Source: Clostridia bacterium
Lineage (GTDB): Bacteria; Bacillota; Clostridia; Christensenellales; Aristaeellaceae
Assembly (NCBI GenBank): GCA_017551645.1
Contig: JAFZLE010000149.1
Span: forward strand, 1 to 5,366
DNA length: 5,366 nucleotides
Direction: 5' to 3'
Shown: piece after piece, positions 1 to 5,366 of the stretch
Layout of the letters: each line of letters opens with the position of its first letter
How positions within the stretch are numbered: the first letter of the stretch is position 1
Notes under the pieces: generated by a model
Database searches by the model: none
Told to the model about the DNA's origin: nothing
The model's input: the letters and a program-made list of their open reading frames with translations, nothing else
Program-made: the position numbers and the translations under genes

Positions 1-1
1 C

Positions 2-622
2 GTGGCAGCGGGCATATTCCTGCTTTTCGGCTTATCCCTTGAAGCGTGGCTCGGCGCGGTTATCTCGCTGGTGATAATCAAGTCTGGCATAGGGATGCTG
101 AGGGACACTATCTCGCAGCTGCTGGGCGAGCGCAACGACGCCGACCTGGCCAAAGCCATAGAAAAAACGGTGCTGTCGTTTCCCGGCGTGCAGGGCGCCT
201 ACGACCTGGTGCTGAACAATTACGGGCCGGACACTTGGAACGGTTCCATACATATAGAGGTGCCGGACACGTACTCGGCGGACCGGCTTGACCGGCTGAT
301 ACGGGAGATCACCGTAAAGGTGTTAAGGGAACACCGGGTCTTATTGACCGCCATAGGCGTGTACTCGATGAACACCAGGGACGAAGAGGTCATTAAGACC
401 AAAGAGCAGGTAAGCAAGATAGTGTTCGCCCACGAGCATGTGCGGCAGCTGCACGGCTTCTATCTGACGAAGGAGACGAACACCATACGCTTCGACATAG
501 TCATCAGCTTTGACGCGAAAGACCGCAGGGCAGTTTACGCCCAGGTGGTCGAAGACGTGCAGAAGGCGTTCCCCGGCTATACGCTGCAGGTGGCGATGGA
601 TACGGATTTCGCTGAAGAATAA
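2..622 (+). CDS. Cation diffusion facilitator (CDF) metal transporter, C-terminal half (5' partial)
   Basis: This is the C-terminal 206 residues of a proton-coupled divalent-metal exporter of the inner membrane. The frame is open to the window edge; the GTG at base 2 is an internal valine, because the first residues are already the tail of a membrane helix (about 1-12). A second helix follows (about 17-36, TM6 in the family), ending in the MLRDTISQLLGER segment that leads into the cytosolic part in CDF proteins. Two cytosolic dimerisation-type domains come next: about residues 48-124, with a FPGVQGAYDL start and a SIHIEV strand (His84, Glu86), and about 130-203, with LHGF and RFDIVISF strands. 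This tandem tail is known from Firmicutes CDF proteins of roughly 380-390 residues, so about half the protein is missing. Helices 1-4 and the metal-site residues of TM2 and TM5 lie outside the window, so the metal (Zn, Fe, Mn or other) cannot be assigned. The stop is TAA, 8 bases before the DUF503 gene. Confidence 0.9.
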   Translation: MAAGIFLLFGLSLEAWLGAVISLVIIKSGIGMLRDTISQLLGERNDADLAKAIEKTVLSFPGVQGAYDLVLNNYGPDTWNGSIHIEVPDTYSADRLDRLIREITVKVLREHRVLLTAIGVYSMNTRDEEVIKTKEQVSKIVFAHEHVRQLHGFYLTKETNTIRFDIVISFDAKDRRAVYAQVVEDVQKAFPGYTLQVAMDTDFAEE

Positions 623-630
623 ACGGAAAT

Positions 631-912
631 ATGGACGTCGCGGTGATCACCTTCCGGCTGCACGCGCCGTGGGCGCACAGCCTGAAAGAAAAACGAATGA
701 CGGTCAGGAGCCTGATCGCGCTTTTGCAGAACAGGTTCCGCGTTTCCGCGGCGGAAACGGACGAGCGGGACACCCATCAGATCATCGTGATAAGCGCCGC
801 CGCGCTGGTGCCTGACAACGCCGCGGCGGATCGCCTTATGGACAGGATATCCCTGTTCGTGGAGGAGCACTGCGAGGCCCGGATACTTGACGAACGGCGG
901 GAGATACGCTGA
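631..912 (+). CDS. DUF503 / YlxP-like small protein
   Basis: This is a 93-residue cytoplasmic protein of the DUF503 family, typified by Bacillus YlxP. It has the family's opening beta strand (VAVITFRLH), the conserved HSLKEKR motif at residues 16-22 followed by the helix RSLIALLQNRF, the VSAAETDERD strand (about 38-47) and the closing RILDERREI strand. Length is normal for the family. The biochemical role is not established; in many Firmicutes the gene sits between infB and rbfA, suggesting a link to ribosome function. Here it lies 8 bases after a metal-transporter gene, so it is probably co-transcribed with it. The ATG at 631 fits the family N-terminus; the Shine-Dalgarno is weak (gaagaa at 614-619 or acgga nearby), so translation may depend on ribosomes finishing the upstream gene. 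Family assignment is firm; function is open. Confidence 0.87.
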   Translation: MDVAVITFRLHAPWAHSLKEKRMTVRSLIALLQNRFRVSAAETDERDTHQIIVISAAALVPDNAAADRLMDRISLFVEEHCEARILDERREIR

Positions 913-942
913 TACGCGGGGAAGGCAAGGCATGGAGACAAA

Positions 943-973
943 ATAAAAGGGACTGCACGGCAGTCCCTTTTAT
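943..973. terminator. Bidirectional Rho-independent terminator between convergent units
   Basis: A perfect 14-base-pair hairpin has its left arm at 943-956 (aataaaagggactgc), a loop of acg at 957-959, and its right arm at 960-973. On the - strand the stem is followed by TTTTATTTTG, a good U-tract; on the + strand the T run (968-971) is part of the stem and is followed by ATAATG. It lies 30 bases after the DUF503 stop and 11 bases beyond the fucU stop. It can therefore end both the CDF-DUF503 transcript and the gltX-to-fucU transcript, and looks stronger for the latter. Confidence 0.9.
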
Positions 974-984
974 AATGCGCGGAT

Positions 985-1410
985 CTACTTTACCACGCCT
1001 TTTTTGAGTATCACGTTGGCGTAGAGCGCGCCTTCGCCGGTGGCGACCACCGCGTAGGCGTTCTTCGCCCGCTCGTAGAAAGCGAAACGCTCAATGTACC
1101 CGAACTGTTTGCCGGGCTCGTACCTGTCCACCGTCTTGCGGTATTCGTCCCAGATCACGGGCACCACGTTGTCCCCGGGCATAACCTGCATCAGGCTCAC
1201 GGGCGCGTCCACGTAGGTGTCCAGGGGGAACAGGGGCAGCACGGCGTCAAGCACCTCGTTCACGCCGTGGCCGTCCAGGCGCACCAAGCGTTTTGCTACG
1301 GAAGCGGCGGGGAAGTTGCCGTCGCCGATCACGATCTCGTCTCCGTGGCCCATTTCCATGAGTATCTTGATGAGTTCGGGGCTGATGATGGGGGAAATGC
1401 CTTTTAACAT
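985..1410 (-). CDS. fucU: FucU/RbsD-family sugar mutarotase (L-fucose mutarotase type)
   Basis: This is a 141-residue cytoplasmic enzyme that interconverts the anomers of a monosaccharide, classically alpha- and beta-L-fucose. The N-terminus MLKGISPIISPELIKILMEM and the GHGDEI motif (His22, codon 1345-1347, the expected catalytic histidine) are typical of the family. The C-terminal signature RFAFYERAKNAYAVV (109-122), GE (125-126), Tyr130 and ILKKG point to FucU and not to the shorter-pattern ribose pyranase RbsD. Length matches FucU (about 140). The ATG at 1408-1410 is fixed by an excellent AAAAGGAGG seven bases upstream. It is the last gene of the - strand operon, 37 bases after the pseudo-ATPase and 11 bases before the terminator. 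No fucose isomerase, kinase, aldolase or sugar transporter is visible, so the actual sugar (fucose, ribose or another) is not certain. Confidence 0.9.
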   Translation of the reverse strand: MLKGISPIISPELIKILMEMGHGDEIVIGDGNFPAASVAKRLVRLDGHGVNEVLDAVLPLFPLDTYVDAPVSLMQVMPGDNVVPVIWDEYRKTVDRYEPGKQFGYIERFAFYERAKNAYAVVATGEGALYANVILKKGVVK

Positions 1411-1417
1411 GCTGCTG

Positions 1418-1426
1418 CCTCCTTTT
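1418..1426 (-). promoter_or_regulatory. Ribosome-binding site of fucU
   Basis: On the - strand this reads AAAAGGAGG, a near-complete anti-16S match, seven bases before the fucU ATG. It is the strongest Shine-Dalgarno in the window and fixes the start. It suggests that fucU is translated independently of the gene before it. Confidence 0.85.
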
Positions 1427-1447
1427 GACGTATCGGTATTATCAGTA

Positions 1448-2818
1448 TCACCTGCTGAGTATCAGGCCCGCCGCGAAGGCGGCCAGGGGGAATATCCACA
1501 GGGGGACGGTTATGTTTAAAAGCAGTTTAAGCGTGCCCGCCGCAAGTATCAGCGCCGCGGCTTCGAATATCAGGTACGCGTTTAAGCGCCGCTTAACGCT
1601 TTTCCTTGCGGAATAATGGGTCTGCGCGTCCCGGCAGAACTGCACGGGATCGTCGCCCGTCCACGCCGCGTAGGGCAGGGGAGTGGCTTCTTCCAGAGTC
1701 AGGAATGCCACGTGCTTCTGGGCGGAGGCTTTCTTTAAGCGGATCTCCTTGCCGGAGGGCGCGAGCGCCCCGTCTTCCACCTGCACAGGCACGGCCTTTT
1801 TGGCTTTTCCGCCCCGGTAGGCGTACAGGGGCAGCAGCTTGCCCAGCTTGTCCAGCGCCTCGACCACTTCGGGGCGGGGTTTGCCCTGGGGGAGCAGTTC
1901 GCCCATGTACTTGCCGTTGCGGGCGATATTCAGGCCTTCGCCTTCGCACGGGACGCCGTTTGAGCTGAGGAATGCCGCGCTCCCTGCCAGCACCATGCTG
2001 TCGCCCAAAAGCGCCTTTACGCCTTCGCCGCACTCTTCCCTCTGGGTCACCGGGTCCAGGGGCAGATCCTTTTCCGCCGCCATCCGTTCCAGCGCTTTGG
2101 GCATTATCTCAAGCCCGCTGAGCGCTCCCGCCGCCAGGGACAGGAGCATATCCCCGCTCACGCCATCGGCGGGGAACAGGCTGACGCCCTCGTAGCCCTT
2201 CTCCAGCTTTTCGTCTATGACCACGGCCTTTATGCCGCCAAGTATTTTGCCAATGGGAGAGTCCTTGCCGTTTTTGGCGCGGATTATGCCCGGCAGGGCG
2301 GGCAGGCTCACCGCCAGCACTGCCGCGAGGGAACCGAAGGCGTACTCGGGCTGTTTTTTGCCAAACAGCCACACACCGCAGGCAGCCAAAGCCAGCGCGG
2401 GGGCGAACACCGCCATAAGCCGCCCGATTCGGGAAGGCCCCGCTTCGGGGCACAGGCACCTGCCGCCGCATGCCGCCAGGGCGCACAGGGCGGCGAACGC
2501 GTATGCGTCCAGGCCCAGGCTGCCGGAGCGCTCGGTCTGGCCCGCCGCTTCTATCAGCCTTACCGCCCCGAACACCAGGTACACGTATCCGGCCAGGAGC
2601 AGGTACGTCCCCGTGCCGGGAAGCGCGCCGTTCACCCGCGGGCGCGCCAGGGTGAGCGCCATGAAGCACAGGCACATGAGCGCCGTGTTCAGGGGCAGCG
2701 GAGATGTGAGCGCGTCAGGCAGCGCCCATTCCAGCCTGCCCGCCAGGCACAGGTACAGCGCCGCCAGCGCCAGCAGGGAGCAGCAGATGAAGGCGAACAG
2801 GGCTATCCGGCGCTTCAT
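1448..2818 (-). CDS. Degenerate P1B-type ATPase-like membrane protein without catalytic motifs
   Basis: This is a 456-residue protein with no family I can name outright. About eight membrane helices are visible, roughly residues 6-26, 42-58, 70-90, 104-122, 133-152, 160-180, 411-430 and 433-453. This is the 6+2 arrangement of heavy-metal P-type ATPases. By eye, RLMAVFAPALALAACGVWLFG (133-153) resembles P1B TM5; AVLAVSLPALPG (165-176) resembles TM6 with SLP where CPC or SPC is expected; GGIKAVVIDEKLEKG (194-208) falls at the phosphorylation loop, with Asp202 present but KTGT lost. Residues 222-330 resemble the nucleotide-binding domain (LLSLAAGAL; CGEGVKA; MVLAGSAAFLSSNGV; the RPEVVEAL segment). 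TGD, GDGxNDAP, the actuator TGE loop (TM4 and TM5 are about 10 residues apart) and any N-terminal metal-binding domain are absent. Transport ATPase activity is therefore unlikely. The ATG overlaps the upstream stop (ATGA) and has a GGGGAGG site six bases before it. A chance resemblance cannot be fully excluded without profile searches. Confidence 0.7.
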   Translation of the reverse strand: MKRRIALFAFICCSLLALAALYLCLAGRLEWALPDALTSPLPLNTALMCLCFMALTLARPRVNGALPGTGTYLLLAGYVYLVFGAVRLIEAAGQTERSGSLGLDAYAFAALCALAACGGRCLCPEAGPSRIGRLMAVFAPALALAACGVWLFGKKQPEYAFGSLAAVLAVSLPALPGIIRAKNGKDSPIGKILGGIKAVVIDEKLEKGYEGVSLFPADGVSGDMLLSLAAGALSGLEIMPKALERMAAEKDLPLDPVTQREECGEGVKALLGDSMVLAGSAAFLSSNGVPCEGEGLNIARNGKYMGELLPQGKPRPEVVEALDKLGKLLPLYAYRGGKAKKAVPVQVEDGALAPSGKEIRLKKASAQKHVAFLTLEEATPLPYAAWTGDDPVQFCRDAQTHYSARKSVKRRLNAYLIFEAAALILAAGTLKLLLNITVPLWIFPLAAFAAGLILSR

Positions 2819-3972
2819 TCGCGGCCTCCCCGGGCCAGTATCACGGGTACGGTCATCTCTTCCTTCGTAAGGCCCGCGTGCATGCCTATCATGTCGGGGA
2901 TCTTGCCGTTGATGGTGTCGTACCTTATATAGGCCGGGCCGGTGGCGCAGATCAGGTAGTCGCCCATGAAGTCTTCGCTCTTGGAATGGGGAAAGCCCAG
3001 ACCCATGAGGCCGTTCCTGAGCGCCTCTTCCCGGCTGAACAGCACGAAGTCGTCTGCCAGATACTTTTCAAACGCCGCCTCGAACTGCTTTGCTTTCCAG
3101 CTCTTCACGAAGCAGGCGGCGCAGCGCGCCTCTATGGAGGGCGGCATCCACAGGCAGTCGTTTATCTCGGGGATCTCGTTGAGCATCACAGGCTTTGTCG
3201 CGTCCACCAGCCCGTGGTCCGCGGTGACGATCATAAGCGTATCGGAGGGCAGCTCAGCGGCGGCCCGCTCCAGCAGCCGGTCAGCCCGTTTGAACTGCTC
3301 CACCGTTTCCGGGGCGTTCACGCCCGCGCTGTGCATGGTGTGGTCGGGCTGGCCGTTGTATATGCCTATGATCTTCTTGCCGGGATTTAAGCAGTCCAGC
3401 ACTGCCAGGCGCAGCTGGTCCTCAAAGTCGTTTATGACGTGGCTCTTGTCCGCGCCGTGGGTGGAATAGCTGGGGAAGGGGAAGTACATTATCACTTCCG
3501 CGTCCACGTCTCCCGTCCTGAAGGGGACGGGCAGGGGCATGAGCGCGGGGGCGGGAGTGCCGCCCGGGTACCTGTCGCCCCGCTTGCTCTCGGTGCCTAT
3601 AAAGGTATCTATCTGCGCGGCGCACTCTTTAAAGTACAGGCTCCAGCCCAGCCAGCCGTGCTGTATGGGGCTGAGACCAGTCCATATGGACGTGGTTGCG
3701 GCGGTGGTGGTGGATGGGAACACGGCGGAAACGCTGCACACGTCCTGCTTTACCAGAAAGCTGCCCGCGTCCAGATGCCTTTTGAGCAGGTATTCTCCCA
3801 TGCCGTCGCACAGCACTAAAAGTATCTTGTTTATGCCGCCCCTGCCCAGCTCCCTGTCTATCTCGGGCAGGGTGGGGTATTCGCTATTTGCGCCGAAGTG
3901 CCCCGTTATGGAGGCGTTTATGGACAGGGAGGAACGGGAGTAATCGGGTTTTTGATATGTCATAGTCTTCAT
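2815..3972 (-). CDS. Alkaline-phosphatase-superfamily phosphodiesterase / nucleotide pyrophosphatase-like protein
   Basis: This is a 385-residue, probably cytoplasmic, two-metal hydrolase of the type I phosphodiesterase/nucleotide pyrophosphatase group. The expected metal and nucleophile positions are all visible: Asp56 in LVLCDGMGE; a threonine nucleophile in FPSTTTAATTS (Thr88 or Thr89); Asp210 and His214 in QPDHTMHSAG; Asp252 and His253 in TADHG; and His365 in GMHAG. The HGWLGW segment (105-110) and the overall plan match proteins commonly seen in Clostridia, for which I know no established substrate. No signal peptide or membrane helix is seen. The start at 3972 has no clear Shine-Dalgarno; the ATG three codons later (3961-3963) is an alternative. 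The gene follows gltX by 27 bases and overlaps the pseudo-ATPase start by four bases (ATGA). The catalytic set is intact, so an active enzyme is likely; phosphodiester, phosphonate and sulfate substrates cannot be told apart from sequence alone. Confidence 0.88.
   Translation of the reverse strand: MKTMTYQKPDYSRSSLSINASITGHFGANSEYPTLPEIDRELGRGGINKILLVLCDGMGEYLLKRHLDAGSFLVKQDVCSVSAVFPSTTTAATTSIWTGLSPIQHGWLGWSLYFKECAAQIDTFIGTESKRGDRYPGGTPAPALMPLPVPFRTGDVDAEVIMYFPFPSYSTHGADKSHVINDFEDQLRLAVLDCLNPGKKIIGIYNGQPDHTMHSAGVNAPETVEQFKRADRLLERAAAELPSDTLMIVTADHGLVDATKPVMLNEIPEINDCLWMPPSIEARCAACFVKSWKAKQFEAAFEKYLADDFVLFSREEALRNGLMGLGFPHSKSEDFMGDYLICATGPAYIRYDTINGKIPDMIGMHAGLTKEEMTVPVILARGGRE
2825..2831 (-). 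promoter_or_regulatory. Ribosome-binding site of the pseudo-ATPase gene, inside the phosphodiesterase end
   Basis: On the - strand this reads GGGGAGG, six bases before the ATG at 2816-2818. It lies within the last codons of the phosphodiesterase (ARGGRE), whose TGA stop shares the ATGA with this start. This layout supports the chosen start and translational coupling of the two genes. Confidence 0.75.
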
Positions 3973-3999
3973 CCCAATGCTTTGGTATATCGCTTAATG

Positions 4000-5366
4000 T
4001 TACAGCGCCTGAATGGAGGCTTTCAGCCTTCTGAGCGTCTCGTCCCTGCCCAGCAGGTACATTATCTCGAACGCGCCGCCGGGGGTGGACTGTTTGCCGG
4101 ACACGGCGATCCTGAGGGGCCAGAGCATCTGCCCGTTCTTGATGCCCATGTCGGCGATCTTCTCCATGACCCTGTCGTGCAGGGCGGTCTCGGTCCACTC
4201 GTCCATGCCTTCCAGCAGGGGCAGCGCCGCGTCCAGCGCCGCTTTCGCGGTGGCAAGGTCGCTCTTCTGCTTTTTGTTCACGTACAGCTCCGTGGAGAAC
4301 TCGGGCATCTGGGCCAGGAAATCCACCATGCCGGGCAGCTGGGCGAAGTACTCGGTGCGGGGCTGCAGCAGCTCGCACAGGCGCTTATAGTCGAAGCGGC
4401 TTTCGTCCAGCGCTTTGTTCAGCCAGGGGCGGGCGTGCTCCAGGTACTTTTCCGGCGTGAGCGCGCGGATGTACTCGGCGTTGAACCAGTTCATTTTCTG
4501 TATGTCGAATATGCTGGGGGACTTGCTCAGGCCCTCCAGGTCGAACACCTGCTTGAGCTCGTCCAGGGAGTAGATCTCCCTTTCGCCACGGGGAGACCAG
4601 CCCAGCAGCACCAGGTAGTTGATCACCGCCTCCACCAGGTAGCCCCGGGAGAGCAGGTCCTCGAAGCTGGGGTCGCCCTTGCGCTTGGACATCTTGCGGG
4701 TGATCTCCACCGTTTCGCCGTTCTCGTTCACGGCGGTGTCGCGGCACATGACGGGGGTCAGGTGCACGGACACGGGCGGCTGCCAGCCGAAAGCCTCGTA
4801 CAAAAGGTTGTACTTGGGCGCGCTGGACAGGTACTCGTTGCCGCGCATCACGTGGGTGATGCCCATCAGGTGGTCGTCTATCACGTTGGCGAAGTTGTAT
4901 GTGGGCAGCCCGTCCGCCTTTATGAGCACGTTGTCGTCCAGGGTGGAGCAGTCCACTTCCACGCGGCCGTAGATCACGTCGTCAAAGCCCGCGCGGCCCG
5001 TGGCGGGCACGTTCTGGCGGATCACGTAAGGCTCGCCCGCGTCCAGCTTGGCCTGTATCTCCTCGGGGGAGAGGTGCAGGCACTTTTTGTCGTATTTGAA
5101 GGTCTCGCCCTTGGCTTCGGCTTCCCTGCGGGCCTCCTCCAGCCGCTCCTTGGTGCAGAAGCAGCGGTAGGCGTGGCCGGACTTGATCAGCTGCTCGGCG
5201 TATGGTATGTACAGAGGCTTTCTCTCGCTCTGCACGTAGGGGCCGGCGGGGCCGCCCACATCGGGGCCGTCGTCATGCTCCAGGCCCGCGGTGGCCAGGG
5301 AAGTGTCTCTCCGGTCCACGGCTCCGGCGACCTCGCGCTCCTGGTCCGTGTCCTCGATGCGCAGTA
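4000..5366 (-). CDS. gltX: Glutamyl-tRNA synthetase (5' partial)
   Basis: This class I aminoacyl-tRNA synthetase attaches glutamate to tRNA-Glu in the cytoplasm. The frame runs off the right edge: translation before the GTG at 5317-5319 continues as LRIEDTDQEREVAGAVDRRD, a conserved GluRS segment, so that GTG is an internal valine. The N-terminal strand with the HIGH motif is missing (roughly the first 35 residues by comparison with the usual length). Visible landmarks are GPYVQSER, the zinc-type CFC (5155-5163) and CLH (5074-5082) pairs spaced as in E. coli GluRS, the GLPTYNFANVIDDHLMGITHVMRGNEYLSS catalytic-core stretch (in pieces around 4830-4940), and KMSKR (4681-4695). The C-terminal anticodon-binding part ends at TAA 4000-4002. 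It is the first visible gene of the - strand run; its promoter lies outside the window. A short stretch before KMSKR (NENGETVEI) looks longer than in most relatives. Confidence 0.95.
   Translation of the reverse strand, partial: LRIEDTDQEREVAGAVDRRDTSLATAGLEHDDGPDVGGPAGPYVQSERKPLYIPYAEQLIKSGHAYRCFCTKERLEEARREAEAKGETFKYDKKCLHLSPEEIQAKLDAGEPYVIRQNVPATGRAGFDDVIYGRVEVDCSTLDDNVLIKADGLPTYNFANVIDDHLMGITHVMRGNEYLSSAPKYNLLYEAFGWQPPVSVHLTPVMCRDTAVNENGETVEITRKMSKRKGDPSFEDLLSRGYLVEAVINYLVLLGWSPRGEREIYSLDELKQVFDLEGLSKSPSIFDIQKMNWFNAEYIRALTPEKYLEHARPWLNKALDESRFDYKRLCELLQPRTEYFAQLPGMVDFLAQMPEFSTELYVNKKQKSDLATAKAALDAALPLLEGMDEWTETALHDRVMEKIADMGIKNGQMLWPLRIAVSGKQSTPGGAFEIMYLLGRDETLRRLKASIQAL

Noticed and set aside
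2..4. GTG as the start of the CDF gene
   Set aside because: The frame is open to the edge and the product would begin in the middle of a membrane helix, lacking the first four to five helices; it is an internal valine.
741..759. Near-palindrome cgtttccgcggcggaaacg as a regulatory hairpin
   Set aside because: It lies inside DUF503 codons for a conserved stretch, has no T run, and is explained by GC-rich coding of RVSAAET; no support for a function.
985..1410. Calling the mutarotase RbsD (D-ribose pyranase)
   Set aside because: The FAFYERAKNAYAVV and GE...Y.N.ILKKG pattern and overall plan fit FucU better, though sugar specificity remains uncertain.
1448..2818. Treating the ATPase-like gene as a decaying pseudogene
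   Set aside because: There is no internal stop or frameshift in 456 codons, the start has a ribosome-binding site, and hydrophobic segments are well kept. Loss of catalysis without loss of frame fits a maintained protein better.
2217..2870. Long open frame on the + strand opposite the pseudo-ATPase
   Set aside because: It is antisense to a gene with clear membrane helices and a ribosome-binding site. Its product is rich in Arg, Pro, Ser and Ala with no domain, as expected from GC-rich antisense sequence.
2878..3469. Two overlapping + strand open frames opposite the phosphodiesterase
   Set aside because: The - strand frame carries all metal-site motifs of its superfamily; the + strand products show no recognisable domain and have no convincing ribosome-binding site.
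5317..5319. GTG as the start of gltX
   Set aside because: The codons beyond it translate to RIEDTDQERE, a conserved part of GluRS, so the gene continues past the window edge.

Overview
The window is a GC-rich bacterial segment with almost no non-coding DNA. The organism is probably a member of the Clostridia (Firmicutes). This is inferred from AGGAGG-type ribosome-binding sites, a CDF metal transporter with two tandem C-terminal domains, and a phosphodiesterase with the FPSTTTAATTS/HGWLGW signature I associate with clostridial proteins. No RNA gene, insertion sequence, CRISPR array or phage gene is visible, and no stretch above 300 bases lacks a gene.

Layout: two short transcription units converge on one shared terminator hairpin. 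On the + strand, from the left edge, are the C-terminal half of a CDF-family metal efflux transporter (2-622, N-terminus outside the window) and, 8 bases later, a small DUF503/YlxP-like protein (631-912). On the - strand, reading from the right edge, are glutamyl-tRNA synthetase gltX (4000-5366, N-terminus outside the window), an alkaline-phosphatase-superfamily phosphodiesterase (2815-3972), a membrane protein of unusual kind (1448-2818), and a FucU-type sugar mutarotase (985-1410). Spacings of 27 bases, a 4-base ATGA overlap and 37 bases suggest these four are one operon. A near-perfect hairpin at 943-973 lies between the units and can end transcription from both sides.

The most interesting gene is the 456-residue membrane protein at 1448-2818. 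Read by eye, it follows the plan of a heavy-metal (P1B) P-type ATPase: six membrane helices, a soluble region resembling the nucleotide-binding domain, then two terminal helices. However, the actuator domain is absent, the CPC metal motif is SLP, the DKTGT phosphorylation loop is destroyed, and the TGD and GDGxNDAP motifs are missing. The frame is nevertheless open and has its own ribosome-binding site. It therefore looks like a maintained 'pseudo-P-type ATPase' coupled in translation to a metal-dependent phosphodiesterase, not a decaying pseudogene. Its function is unknown.

The genes do not form an obvious pathway. gltX is housekeeping. The phosphodiesterase and pseudo-ATPase may act together, and fucU has no sugar-catabolic neighbour here.
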